A program made the translations under genes and the position numbers. Below, piece after piece: positions 31,898-46,800 of a DNA stretch of 64,000 nucleotides; position 1 is the stretch's first letter; each line of letters begins with the position of its first letter. The notes under the pieces were generated by a model. The model worked only from the letters and a program-made list of their open reading frames with translations. It was not told where the DNA came from and searched no databases. This DNA is from Anas platyrhynchos (taxonomy: Eukaryota > Chordata > Aves > Anseriformes > Anatidae): assembly GCF_047663525.1 (NCBI RefSeq), contig NC_092591.1, positions 53,917,501 to 53,981,500 on the forward strand. The letters are read 5' to 3'.

Positions 31898-34800
31898 CTG
31901 GAGAAACAAAAGTTAGCGCTCTTTATTTATTTATTTTTAACTGAAATTGCTGTGCAGGCTGGTTGTATGCAGCACGCCCTGGCTCCCTTCATCTCTAATC
32001 ACACGAATATAGCAGCAGGAGAAACTCTTGCAGTTCTATGACATTTTAATGCTCCCTATTAACGCATAAAGCTTCAGCACAGATCCCTTCCTTGGTGGGT
32101 GAGTATCGCACAAACTGAATTCTGCCCAGGAACTAGAATATATTTGCAAGAAGCGAGGTTTCTCCGCTTCTCTTCCTACAGGTAAAATTAGTTTCAATAC
32201 AAACTTTTAGCTCCCCTTGGGTGGGTGGAATATGAAACAATGGAAGCGAGTACTTCAGAACCAGGACAATACCCTGCTGCAACCTGGCCTATAACATCTG
32301 GCGATAGTTTTAGTATTTATTTTTTTAAGCCAATGGTTGTTGAGCACACTTTAAGGCCTAGTTCAGAATTCTTCCATTCCCAATGGCAAAATGACACTTG
32401 GAGCAGTTAGGGTGGTTTTAAAATGTTTTAAAAAGTGTTTTTCCCCAATGTTGACCCATCAAGCTCCCAGCTGAGAGCTCTCGACTCCACACTCCAGCCA
32501 CATCACTGTTCTGGTTAGGACTTTTAACTGTACAAGGTGCGTGTAGGAGAAATCGGGCAGAATCTTACACCAGGTCTTATTATGCATCAGAAGAAAGCTG
32601 CAGGAGGGATAGGCTGGGGGCACGGAGGACATTTTGACCCACTACACATACCACTGGCCCAGGCAGGGATGGGCTTGCGAGGCTGGCTTTCATCATCAGT
32701 AGAGTCATCGCTGTTCAGATCCATGCCATAATTATTGGGATTTATCTTGGGGGGCTTTGGATCTTTCTGGAACTGTGGAGTCATTTGGTATGAATTGCAG
32801 ACAGGTGAATTCTAGAAGACAAACACATTAGCACGTGTTAGATGCAATAGCACTGTTACACTTCCAAGTTGTTCCATGACACTTATATAGATTAGAACAC
32901 CTCAGTATTCCACCTCTTGCTGTCTCACAGTTGCAAAACTTGACATTTCGTGCTTCTCAAGCTTTGGTCAAAGAACTTGACCCAAGTTCTATAGTTTTGA
33001 CCCAAATACAACTTCGCACTGCCTTCTCCTGTCTGCTTAGGCTACTTTATCAGCTATGGATGACACAGACAAACCAGCGTACCTAATGTAGATTCAGCAC
33101 TTCTGTTCGTTATAAGCACACCTTAAATAGATTTGTTACATCCTCAAAGCTGGTGCTGAGTAATGCCCTTTAAATATTTTGCAACCAAGCTCCTAGGGTT
33201 ATTTAATAATTTTAAACTGAATATTACCTTGCAGAGAAAACGCACATAGAACAAACTGCACTGAAATTTTGATGCGAACAGTAAGACCGCTTAAAATGCA
33301 AGTCATGAGGGAAAACAAACAAACAAAGAAAAACTTAAAACTGCAGATTTCATAATCAAAACCATAAGGTGTAAGTCAGTCCTTAACTAGAGGGACAAGT
33401 ATCTCTGAAGAGCTGAGAACAGTTTTGCTTCTTTCATGGCGTTGTACACATTAAAGTTATCTCATAGTTTGCTGGTTTTGCATTTAAAGATTGAAATACG
33501 TAGCTTTACAGGGAGATAAAGATCCATATATTTGTCTTTGATAATCAAGCACTACATTCACCTCCAGCATCATCTTAAATTCCGTCAGCTGTGCAGCACA
33601 ACTGCAATCCTGTTTACAGTCCACAGACTCTGCTGCCACCCCGTGGCTGCTTCCAACTTTGAGTTTCAATATCACTATTTCAGCATACCTGCTGCCAGCA
33701 AGGTTCACTCACTATTTACACAGGTGGAGTTCAGAGGGGGCAAGGCAACTTTGACTTTAACCACTGCCTTATCCTGACAACTAGAAAACACTGACAAATA
33801 CTTGCTGCTTCCTTTCCCTTCTTTTCACTCCCCAGAAGTCATTTTAAGTACTCCAGACCACCAGGAGTCAACTTCATATACCCATGGGAAAAAGAAAATT
33901 ACAGAATCCCTTTTTTACTGAAAGGGAATAAAAAAAGCAGATGGTAATACTGCCCACAGTTATTACAGCACACCAGTGCTGGAATCAAAGTTCTCCGATG
34001 TAATCTCTTGAAGAAATTTCACCAGAGGGAGCAGAGTTACCTCTTTTTTTTCTGGGTGCTGTGTTTGGGCTACATCTTTAGCCTTTTGTTCCTCTGGTAG
34101 TTTCTTCTGTTCTTGCTCCTGCCTCTTCGTCTCTGCTAGCAAGCGCTCCTCCTGCTGGCAAGCCGATGTCACAAATGAATTAAGTTTACCTTACAAGCTA
34201 AACTATGCCATTAATCCAGGGATTCACATTTTTTTATACACAGAAGAAATCTAAACATCTAATTACAAGTTTTCGTTGCTAGTGGTGCTTTCTATAAGGA
34301 GCACTCTGAACACAGCACAGACACTAAACAATTCCGATGCAACGCTTTGAGCTTTCCTCACCAAGTGGCACAACCTGACCTTCCTATTTAAGGACATGAT
34401 AACGTGATGAAAAACTTGCTGCTGGCTTCTTCAGGACAGACACGTCAGGTACCAGCTGACCTCTGAGATGGACAAGTCCGTGCTACTGATCTTAGCCTCT
34501 CTTCAGACTAATAAATGCACAAATACAGTATTTGTAGAGCCCGAGTCATCCTATTCTGCAGCAACCATCCAGAACAAGCCAAAAGAATCTGCCCCTAGGC
34601 ATGCTTATTATTTCCCTCTGGATACAAATAAACCAAGAGACTGCTAAGTCAAATGGCACACATCTGAAGTTGATAAATCCCACCCGGTCTTAGCAGCAGG
34701 ACAAGTTATACACGGGTTAGGCACCTGCTGTCAGTGTGCTAACACCACAGCTCTGCCAAGTAAAGACCTAGTGGACGAGTCCCCCTGGAACACTGTCCTT

Positions 34801-37800
34801 AGGGACAAAGGAGCTGAACAGAGCTGGCAACTTTAAGCGTGTTTTCCTTAGAGCACAAGAACTCTCCACCCCCTGTGTAAGAAAGCAGGCAGGAGGGCAG
34901 AAAACCAGGATGGCTGAGCAAGGACTCTCGTTTCCCTAAACCCACAGATGAGGGCTGGGGGGGGCAAAGTCCCTCCCACTGTAAGCAAAGAGCAGGTTGG
35001 AGGCCACCTGGAGGAACTGAACAGGTACAAATCTGTGGGGCCCAATGCCGTGCGTCCTAGGGTCACGAAGGAGTCGGCTAATACAGTTGCCAAGCCTCTC
35101 TCCATCATATTTGAGAAGTCCTGGTGACTGGAAAATGGGAAATCACTGCCATTTTTAAACAGGGTAGAAAGGAGGACCTGGTGAACAGACCAGTGAGCCT
35201 CACCCCTGTGCCTGGGGAGGTCGTGGAACAGATGCTCCTGGAGGCAATGGTACATTGCACATGCAACAAAAGGAGGTGATCCGAGACAGCCAGCACGGCT
35301 TCACCAAGGGCAAATCGTGCCTGACCGACCTGGGGGCCTTCTACAATGGAGTGACTGCATCAGTTGGTAAGGACAGACCAGCTGCTGTCATCTACCTGAA
35401 CTTCTGTGAGGCCCTTGACACAATTCCAACATGACATCCTGGTCTCCAGATTGGAGAGAGATGGATTTGAAGTGCGGACTGCTCGGTGGATAAGGAACAG
35501 ACTGGGTGGCTGCACCCAGAGAGCAGTGGTCAACGGCTCCATGTCCAGGTGCAGGCCAGTGATGAGTGGTGTCCCTCAGGGGCCTGTTTTGGGACTGGTG
35601 CTGTTTAATATCTTTGTCAGTGACACAGGCAATGGGATTAAGTGCACCCTGAGTAAGTTTGCAGATGATGCCAAGCTGAGTGGTGCAGCCAACACACCAG
35701 AAGGAAGGGGTGCCACCCAAAGGGATCTGGATGAGCCTGAGAAGAGGGCCCCTGTGAACCTAACGAGGTTCAACAAGGCCAAGTGCAAGGTGCTGCACCT
35801 GGATCGGGGCAATCCCAGACAGGAGCACAGGCTGGGAGAAGAACTCACCGAGAGCAGCCCTGCGGAGAAGGACCTGGGGGTTTAGGTGGATAAAAAGGTC
35901 GGCAGGAGCCAGCAGTGTGTGCCTGCAGCCCAGGTGGCCACCTGCATCCTGGGCTGCATCAGCAGAGGGGTGGCAGCAGGGCAGGGAGGGGATTGTGCCA
36001 CTCTGCTCTGCCCTCCTGAGGCCCCACCTGGAGCCCTGCGTCCTGGTCTGGGGCCACAGCACAAGGATGTGGGGCTGTAAGAGTGAGCCCAGAGGAGCCA
36101 CAAAGATGCTCAGAGGGCTGGAGCACCTCTCCTATGGAGAAAGGCTGAGAAGGATGGGAATGTTCAGCCTGAAGAAGGCTCCAGGGAGACCTCATTGCAG
36201 CCTTTAATACTTAAAGGGGGCTTATAAAAATGGAGAGCAACCTTTTTCTCAGTCAGATAATGGTAGGACAAGGGGGAATGGTTTTAAACTAAAAGGGGAG
36301 ATTTAGATTAGAGGTTAGGAGGAAATTGTTTACTCAGAGTGTGGTAAGGCACTGGCACAGGCTGCTCAGGGAAGCTGTGGATGCCCCATCCCTGTTTAGT
36401 TAATCTATGCCAGAACGTCCAGTGCAGAAAATAACCTTATAAAGTCTACAGCCTGTACTTGCGTTTCTGCTGAAAGTGGTATAAATATAAAATTGGGATG
36501 TTGCTTCTGAAAAATCTGGAATTATTTTTTGATATCAGAGAAGGACAGATACACCCAGGCACAAAGAGAAAAGCCAAAGCCTTCAATTCAACGGGTTCAT
36601 TATCTGTCTTTTCTTCTTGTTCTGCTGCCATCTAGACAGCGAGCACAGCTGCTGTCCATTCCAACATGAACAGAGGACACACTTGACAGAAGTGCTTTAG
36701 CTGGCTCTAGTACAGAAGTGCAATAGCTCGCTCATCAGGGTTCTTAGCAGCTTCAGAGCTCAGCTGCTTCAAACAAGAGGCCACCGAAGTCAGAGGCATG
36801 TCTACTTACTTTTTTCTTCTCAGTTTCCTTCTGGAGCTGTTCTTTAGCAGCCAGTACTTCCTTCTGGAGGCGAGCTGCCTTCTCTTGCTGTTCACGTTGC
36901 CTGAGAACCAAAGCAACGGACCATTACACTCAACATTGTACAGGGGTACCCTTCCACCCACAGAGCCTGCTGCAAACCCCAGCTTTTCAAGGCGCTCCCC
37001 ATCATACTTCCTGCACTGAGCTGCGAACTACTTCTTGGCAGCTCAGTACCCCCAACAGTCCAGAAGCACCTGGTACAAAACAGCTCTTTGGTGCTCAGAC
37101 CTTTCACTAATGCCCTCTGTTCCTGCTTCTTTTCAAAGCCCCAGCACAGAATTTAATGCATAAGTGGATATTAGCTTACTTTTCTGCTTGGATCCTCTCC
37201 TGTTCTTTCTTCTTCTCCAGCTCTCTCTCGGCAGCCAGCTGTTTCTCTCTCTCCTGTTCTGCCTGCCTTTGCTCAGCAATCTTCCTGGCACGTTCCTGCT
37301 CCTCTTCCTTCTTCTTCTGCATTAGCTCTTTGTGCCGACGGTCCTCCTCCTCCTGGTAAGCAGAAGGGAACTACTTACACCCCACTGTACTGGAACAAGC
37401 TCAGGAACAAAGAATCAGGGTCACCTTATCTGACCAGTGGCCAACACCACGCTCTTCATCTTTGAGACACAGGGTTAACCGAGAAATTAAACTCGCTGAT
37501 TCCTAACATAAGGCCTTCAGTAAGAATCTGTATGGAACTGTGGAAGAAATGCAGGTCACAAATACCACTAACAGCTCACAGGATAGCACAAAAGGAAGCA
37601 CAACACTGCAGACAGCTTTGAGGACAAAGAGCTTCTCTGCTACCCTAATTTTTACTCATTTGGGTCATTAGTACTCCTGGCCGGATTCCTTGCTCACAAA
37701 GACCACGGCAGACCACAGCCATTCTAACTGCACGCAGGACAACGGGATGGGCTCCAGCACAAACCTGCAGCAGTGCTTTTTGTTTCCGGGCCTCTTCGTC

Positions 37801-40800
37801 CTGCCTGCGCCGGGCCTCCGCTTCTTCCATTTTCTTGGCAGCTGCTTTCTTTTTGATCTTCTCTTCTGCCAGCCTTTCTTCCCGCACCTAAAACACACAG
37901 CTAGCTGAATACTCAAGTCTCAGATGGGACAGTGCTCTGTGAAGGTGAATTACTGTGGCAGTAAGGCTTAAAGATGCAAAACTCCCACCCTCTTATGAAG
38001 TGAAGATATTTTTTTTGGCCACCAGGAATCAATGGGACCTGTGCTTTTTTTTAAATGGGGAACATTTAGGGAAATTACCTTCTTTTGCATCTTCACAGGA
38101 CTAGATGACTACTATTCTGGTACTTATACGTCTAATATCACAAGTCACAAGGATGTATTGTAAGAAGCACAAAATAAATAAAGCAGATGGAAATACTGAA
38201 AGCAAAACAAATAATTGCTGCAGCCACATCTGCAAATTGTCTGAAAATCTCAGGCACAAGATAAGGTCTGGAGGAAGTATGTTTATTTTCACATCTTTAT
38301 CCATTAGTCAAATGAGAGAATGACTTTAAGTAGATAAAGCCAGATTAATGGTTTTATCTACTTGAAGTTATTTCCCTACATGACTAGTAAAGCCCTAGCA
38401 CAGCCCACTTAACTTCATAACTCTAGAAAATAAAGGTTTTCACCTGCCATTTGCTGTAACCAAGAGAAAGCTCAGAATCACTAAGTGCTATGTTTCTGGA
38501 AGTGTCTTCATTCAAATGTTCTCCAGTTCGTTCTCTGAATTTCAGCAGCCTCAATTCCTCTTTCTGGAAGGCACACTGACATAGCATCATAGTGCAAGCA
38601 GAATGGTCCTTACCTTTTCAGTCTTCTCATCAAGTAGAGCCAGCTTCTGCTCAATGCGCCTTTTCCTCTCCTCCTCCATTTGCTCTGCCCGTTCCCGAGC
38701 TTGCAGCACTTTACGGAGGCGCTCTTCACGCTTCCTGTAGGACACAGCCCAACGTTAGCAGTGTCAGCTAGCTGGATGAGTTTCTTATGTAGAGTTTGTA
38801 ACTCAAATATAAGGCAACAGAGACAGTTCTTGGGCAGCACAATATTCAATGTACCGGTGCTCTGGTTTTGGCTAGGATAGTTAATTTTCCTCCTAGTAGC
38901 TGGTAGGGTGCTATGTTCTGGATTTAGGATAAAAATGACACCCTGATGTTTTAATTGTTGCAGAGCAGTGCTTACACCAAGCCAAGGACTTTTCAGCTTC
39001 TCACTCTGTCCTGCCAGCAGGCAGGCTGGGGGTGCAGCAGGAGCTGGGAGGGGACAGACCCAGGACAGCTGACCCAAAGTGGCCAAAGGGGTATTCCATC
39101 CCATCTGGGGTCATGCTGAACGATATATAGAGGTGGCTAGCTGGGGTGGGGGGACCGGCTGGTCAGGGTTAGGCTGGGTATTGGTCAGCGGGTGGTGAGC
39201 AACTGCACTGTGCATCACTTGTTTGTACACATTATTAGTAGTAGTAGTACTGTTATCGTTATCATCATGTGGTGCTTAGCTGCCAGCCGGGTTAAAGCAC
39301 AACAACCGGGTAAGCTGTTTAAACATTGGCAGTATCTTTAAGCTCCATCTAAAATACAGGACTTGAGGCAGAAAGCTGAAAAAGCAGTCAACTATAAAAG
39401 TTAACTTTTTAGTAGCATCTTAAACACTATGCAAACAAATACTGTCTTCACAGTGTATGCAGACAAGAATTTTTGCTGCGCATCTGGAATTTGCAAGACA
39501 AATAGCCTAGATACAGGGCCCTGCAGGACCGGAGAGAACAGTTCAGAGAAGGCAGGAGGCTTATACTCACATCTTTGCCTCTTCTAGTCGCCGTTTCCTT
39601 TCTTCCTCCACTTTTTGTTTTCTCAGCTGTTCAGCCTCTTGCTTTTTCCTCAGAGTCTCTAGCTTCTGTCTCTCCTTTTCCTGAGATGGATTGAAACATG
39701 ATTATACCAGCTGACAGGGCTTCTTTCTACCTTAGCCTGCTCAGATTAATTAAGGACCCAGAGATAACACCATGGAACTGCAGCTGCAGCCACAACCAAG
39801 GGATGGTAAGAAGCCTGAAAAAGAGCTCAGGTAACCTGTGATGTGGTCACGGATGTCTGGGAACCAATATGATGGACAATGAGGAAGTGGTATTAATCCT
39901 TGAAAGCAAGAAAAGAAGCTGAGTTGTTGGAACCGAAGCATCAGCTCCTAAAGTTCAGGCAGCTTCCACAGATTGCGGACAGAAAACACCGTGATTTATG
40001 TTGGTAAAAAGAACTAAAAAAGCAGTGCTAATGCTTGGCAATAACACTAACATCCTGCAGAGAGCGAAGAGGACAGATGGTGCTCTAGGAAACACATTGC
40101 TTGCTTCAGCTCAGAGCTCTCACAGTCTTCTTTGCTTCCCACAAAGATTTATCTCGTGGTAAACCACCACCATTTAGACAGAGTGCTTGCAGCTTGTTTC
40201 AAGCACACAGTTGGCCCCATATATCATCTACACAGAAATGCAGGGCATTTTTCCCATTTCCCCAAACAATCCAGCTAACTCAGCCGAAGCCTGCTGTCAA
40301 TTAGAAGAGCAAGATCCAACCATCATTACAGTCACGGCAAACACATTAAGATAAAGTAATTTAATGCCAGACTGCATACTGCAAATGCCTCGTTATGACA
40401 ACTCTCGTCTCGCTGCAAGCAAAGCCATTGATAAGCAGGGGAAATATTCAAACTAATTACCTTATGCTGAGCTTCATGTTGTAAATGATTGGTAACTAAT
40501 ATCCAAACTAAGTTAGAGCTATCAATTATATCTTTCTGCTCTCATTTTTCTTAGTTACATTAGCCCCCAAATGGAAAAAGTCTTAAGGGGGAGGTTGCCC
40601 ACAAGGGAACAAAACCTAAGATATAACTTCCAACGCAATCACAGCAAAGGATCCACAAAGAGACTTTTCTTATCACACCAGCTCCTTTGCCAATACAGAC
40701 AGTAACGTCAGCAGGAACACCATTGAGATTAGAGGTTGAATACTTCGCTACCTCTTAATGATAGGCTTCTCTTAGCTGCTGGAGTACAGCAAGACTCCGA

Positions 40801-43800
40801 GCAGTGCAACCATGACAGCTTTAAGCAATACAAGTTCAGATATTAGATTCCCAAGATATAAGCTAGACGCAGGAGAAAGCTTCAGCAGTGTGCCCTCCTC
40901 TCCCTTCCCAGCTTTCTTGCAAGTGAAAACAAGCCCTAGGTCTACCTTATTTTGTAGGCAAGTTGTTGGGTATGAAAAGTATGCAAGCTAGTTTCTAGCG
41001 CATCCCTAGGTACATCAGTGAAGCTACACCCCTGTCCCAGCATTACACTGTCAGAGCTGTATTCTGGAACAAAAACTACAGCATGCTGATTGAAACCTGC
41101 TTTTCACAAACACGTTTGACTCTTCCAAATCAAACAGCAAATCTAAATCTAGAGCTGGTATAGGAAAGGGGTGCCCACCTGGTACAGGCATATTCCTACT
41201 GTAAGTCCAGCCCATGCAATTAAATGGACATTATTTATGACAAAATTGTTCTGTGCAATCAGAACACAGAGAAAAACAACTCCTTTTGCAAATACAGAAC
41301 CACATACATCCCAAAAACCACTCTCCTTGGGTTCTTGTGATGCTGTAAACTTCAGCGTAGTAACACCTAGGTAGAGGCACCTGCCTGCAGACACAAAGGC
41401 ATGACACCCATCTTCACTAAGAGCTGGCTGCAACAATTGCACTCCTTGGTGCCTATTAGATTTGGGGACTCACATACCTGTCTCACTGACACAGTGGTCT
41501 CACGTTAAGGACAAGCTCATGTTTATTTCTGTAAGAACCTCCAAAAGTCTGATAAACCTCAGAATCCTAGAACATCCCAAGTTGGAAGGGACCCACCAGG
41601 ACCATTGAGTCCAACTCCTGGGTCCCCAAAGGACTACCCAAAAATAAAAATAAAAAATAAAATAAATCAGACCATCTGAGAACACTGTCTAAAAGCTTCT
41701 TGAACTCCAAGAGCTCTGTACCATGACCACTGCCCTAGGGAGCCTGTCCCAGTGCCCAACCACCTTCTGGGTGAAGAACGTTGTCCCGATATCCAGCCTG
41801 AACTGCCCCTGTCACAGCTCCATGCTGTTTCGCAGAGCTTAGTGGGACAACCCTTTCTCTTGACCAGCAAGCAATGTCCTTCTTGATGCACCCCAGGATA
41901 CAGTTAGCTCTTTTGGCTGCCAGGACATGCTGCTGGGTCACGTTCAACTTGCTGTCAACCAAAAGCCCTAGATCCCTTTCTGCAGGGCTGCTCTCCAGCA
42001 TCTCGTCCCCCAGTCTGCACAGATAGCCAGAGTTGCCCCTTCCCAGGCACAGAATCAGGCACTTGTTCGTGTTAAACTTCATACTGTTGGAGGATTGCCC
42101 AGCCCTCCAATTTGTCCAGATCTAGATCATTTGTCCAGAGGCAAGGCCTCTCCACCCTCAACAGGGTCAACAGCTCCAGCCAATTTGGTATCATCTGTGA
42201 ACTAGCTCAGAAACCTTAAAGCCCTTCATAAAAATCATTTATGAAAACATCAAAGAGGACTGGTCCTAAAACGGAGCTCTGGGGAACTCCACTAGTGACA
42301 GGTTGCCAGCCTGATGTAACCCCATTTACAAGAACCCTCTCAGCCTGACCCATCAGCCAATTGTTCACCCATCTTATTATGTTTTTATCTAACTGCATTC
42401 TGGTCTTTTTATCCAGAAGGATACTGTGAGAGACGGTATAAAAAGCTTTACTGAAACCCAGAAAGATCACATCAGCTGGCTTCCTTTGGTCAACCTAGAT
42501 GGGTGATCTTGTCATAAAAGGAAATTAAGTTTGTTAAACATGACCTTCCCCTTGTGAAGCCATGTTGGCTGCATTGTTCTTCAGGTGCTTTTCAATAACT
42601 CCCAAATAATCTTCTCCATAGTTTTACCAGGCACTGAAGTGAGACTGACAGAACATCAGGAGCGTGGATTTAAAAGGCATTTGTTAAGTTCTCACTCGTT
42701 AAAAAAAGTCCTTTCTAGGAGTCTTTGGACATGGAGACTTGAGCTGTACACACCCAAACTGCAGTATTCAAAATCCTCTTCGTTTTCATTTCCCAGTTAT
42801 TTCCAGTTTTCCTTCCCTTGTTAGTTGCTAATACCACAGGGGAATGCCAGAGAAATAAAGCTTAGAGTCTGAATCAGAAATCTTTAGGAAGCTGACTAGT
42901 AACACGTTTATTTAATTTATGTAAATGTAAACAGAGAGCTTGAAGTTGCTGCTTAGTTCAATATGGGTGGGAAAGGTTGTTTTGCATCTGTGCTTTACCT
43001 TAGACACTCTTTAGACCATCACCTACCAGCTTACGACAGTCTTTACTTACCTTGGGATCAACTTGGAGAGGAGCGTTGTGCCTGATGAAAGACTTTATTA
43101 CTCCATTTCTCCCCACAGAACTTGGGGTCATTAGAAGCTGGTTCTTCTGCACAGTGTGCAAAAATGTTTTGAAAGGACGTACAACCTAAGAGAAGAATGC
43201 CAAAAAACAATGTTCAGGTGTCAGAAGGAAACAATTCTTGGGGACGTACAGCAGGGTTGTAAGGATCTTACTTTGCTGGCTGGACAGGTAGGGGATGGGG
43301 TCTTTCTTCTGGGAGGAGAAAGCCCTCCATCTTCTGCTTGCTGATTGTCATAGCGGTGATCCACAGCTCTTTTGTAACTTGGTTTTCTTCTGCAAGGAAA
43401 ATATAATCTATGGTACACCACAAATTCTCCCGATCGTCTCAAGTTCAGGTTTTAAACAAAGATCATAAAACTACCCTATCTTTAAAGACACTTCATTGTG
43501 TATACTTAAGTAGTTATCTAACAAAATTTCCAACGTGATAGAAGATACAAATTAAATCATCTTTTCACAGAGGCAGAGAAAACTAATTGCAAGAGTTCAA
43601 TAGTCACAAATCACTGAAGCCCTTTAACAGTGGTTCAGTGTTGAACCTGTTTTGAACAGAGGACTAGATTACAGACCTCCACAGGTACCTTCCAACCTGA
43701 GTAATTCTGTGAGTATACCTGGCACTTTGGGGTGGTTCCTGGGTCTCCCCATTCTTATTTACGTTGCTTTCTGAAAGAAAACAGTTCAACAGTTAGTTCT

Positions 43801-46800
43801 AGTCCCCCCCCAAAATCCCTTCTAACATTGCTTTGAAAGCAAACAACAGATTTAGAAGCTAGCAAAATAAGGAAAAAAAAGGCCGCCATGCAATATGCAC
43901 AACAGGATCTTGTTGCTTGCTTTCAGAAGTAAAAAAAAAATAAACAAAATATAAAAAATATAAAAATAAACAAAATAAAGCAAAGCTGTCTGGAGATACG
44001 CACAGTACAGTTTGCACCAATACACTATTGAGTTTTGCACAGATACAGTGCAACAGCTTGCTTCAGAAACAGGATGCAGCTAGGTCTCCCATGACCTGAG
44101 CACATGTAACCCTTCATCTTCATGACATCCCAGCCTGTTTCCACACATTTCCCAGAGTGGAAAATGGCAAGACCAGCACAGGTTCCTAGCTGCTTATCTC
44201 TTCAAGCAAAACGTGTTTCAAATATTTGATTAGTTTTTTCAAATTGGGCTTTCAAATTGACTAGCAAGCCTTTCAACCTTCCAGTCTCCCAAAGTCACAA
44301 CTATTTAAAATTCTGCCACAAAAAGCCTCTGGCAGTTACCGTTGTTGTTCATCTCCTGCGGCTGTTCATTTCTGTTGACAGTCCGAGAGCGAAGCGACAT
44401 TCGTGGACCTTCAAAGTCCTGTAGGAAAAACAAATGAGTTTCAACACAATTCTCGCACAGAAACAGGCAATTACTGCTTCAAATCATGTCGTCACGCTGG
44501 CACAGATGCTGCAATATTACCAGAGGATACAAAGATACCAGAAAGTATTAGTACCAGCACCCAGAGTGATGTCTCGACCTCCAGCTGTGAAAAATATCTT
44601 GGGACATCATCCTAGCAAATCCCTTGATGTCACGCCATCAGCAGAAGCACAGACGTTAACACAGAGCACGAGCATCTGCAACGAGGGATTGACTGCTCAA
44701 ACTGAATGGATGAAACCAGACTACTGAGGACAAAAACATTCCTAGATGGAAACCTGTTTATGTTCGCTGGTCTTCTGGCAAAGAACCAGGCAATGCCCAT
44801 TTTACTTCGCAATGATGAACAAACAAGACAGCCACAACAAACAGCTCATTTCCTGGGTTTATCTATTTCTATTATTAATGAGATATGCGCTGCTGCTTGC
44901 CGCCTTTGCACTTACACAAAAACAAAGTTACTTCTGTTGTGGTAACGGTGTAATATGCCAGAGAGAGCTGACAACGCCCTTTGAAATCAGCACTCTGCCT
45001 GCAATGCAAGCATTAATTCCATCCCCCAAACCTGCCTTGGTCAGGAGGTAGGCTGGCAGCCATAAAGGATTTGGGTACACAAGGAAAAAAAGAAGGATGA
45101 ATATTTCATCCTCCGCATTTTTTATTCTTTTTTTTTTAGCATCACATCCTAAGGCTAGGTATAGGAAGCATCTTGCTGGCCAACAGAATCACGTGGATCT
45201 GGTTAATCTGATGTCAGGCCTAACAAAAACCTGACCTTTTAGTGACAGCACGCATAAAGACATTTTCCTTTTTGAAAAGGCTGCTGAGTAGTCACATTTT
45301 CCTGCTGCTCACAGCTCAAAAAAGAAGCCTCTGGAGGGAACCAAACCACAGTTGGTTTGCTCTGAAAATTGCCAATAGATAGATCAAGGTACAGAAACAC
45401 AAGATAAAGATCCTCTTCTCGCAGATCTGCAAAACTGTCGGTTCATTTTTTTCCTCTCCACATTTGCACTTTAAGCTTTTCCACACCTGAAATTCAGGCA
45501 CGTAAGGTCCACAAGCATTTGAAGAAATGAATTTATTTGAACTTGTGCAGATCTGCTGAGAAGCACAGCCATACAAGTACATATAAGCCTGTCCTTGCTT
45601 ACAGAAGTACAAAGGCCACAGAGCTCAACTCCATTAATTCAGTCTTTTCTTACTGAAAATTATTCTCAGCAGTACACTGATGAAATCCTGGGAATGCTTC
45701 CTCATGAAGACAGTGAAAATTCTGGAGGGATATGTTTTGACCTGAATGAGATTTACAGATTTCTGTGGTTGTCAAAGACAAGGTGACAACCTTTCAGCAA
45801 TCTGCAGGACTCGTGAAAAGGTCAAAGGAGCTTTAAAAACACATAAACCTTAGAGAAACAGCAACAGCGTACAAACTCTGCCCAACTAAAAAAAAACATT
45901 AAATTATAAGGAGATTGTTTAACCGTCTACATATGAATTCAGGACTAAATTTTCATACAATATATCTCTAGCAAATGGATAAGAAACAGCTAACAGAAAG
46001 CAGGCCTCTACTTAGAATGCCAACAATACCAAGGAATGAATTCAATGCTTGTATGCAATCATTTACATCACTAAAATGCACGTATTTAAATGTATTTATA
46101 AAAGATAAGGATGTTATTTTTGAAATTCACCTTAGCTTTGAAATATCAGACTGTGACACCATACAGGATGCCTACCTTTGCTTGCATCCAAAATAAGCCT
46201 CGTGTCAGGTGCGCTCATTTTCTGAAGTAAAACTTGACTGGCTTTTATTCTGATAATTTTGAACACTGTGATTAAAACAGACCTGACAGCATCAGACTTC
46301 TCTCTAGTCTGTTGATCAGAACCAGGTGCTATGGATAGGCTCACGCCTGTATCTGAACTCAGTGCTCTGCACTTGCTTTATTCAAGTGCTGTGCACGAGG
46401 TTGGCTGAGCCTGGCTGCCTGTCGTTAGAGCTCCCCAGTCCCTCAGGGATGAATTAGAGATGTACTCAACACATTCCGCTCACAAACCAGTGCAAACAGG
46501 AACACTTTTAACCTCTGCGCAAAACTTACCAACTTTGAGGGGGTAGAAGGTCCAGGAGGAGGTCTAGAATAAAAAGAAAAGAGGTAGCTATGGTTAATAA
46601 CATTGAGGAAACTGGAAAGAGACATGGTATACACAAGCCATGCATTTTATATTAAGAGTTACCACTGGAGAGAAAACAAAAACAAACAAAAAACCCTCCC
46701 CAAGCATGATATTGATGGTTAAAAAAAAAAATCCTGAAGCACTCACCCAGTTTTGACAACTGTTTCTTCATCCTCTGGTACCTCTTCAGAGCTGGAGCCT

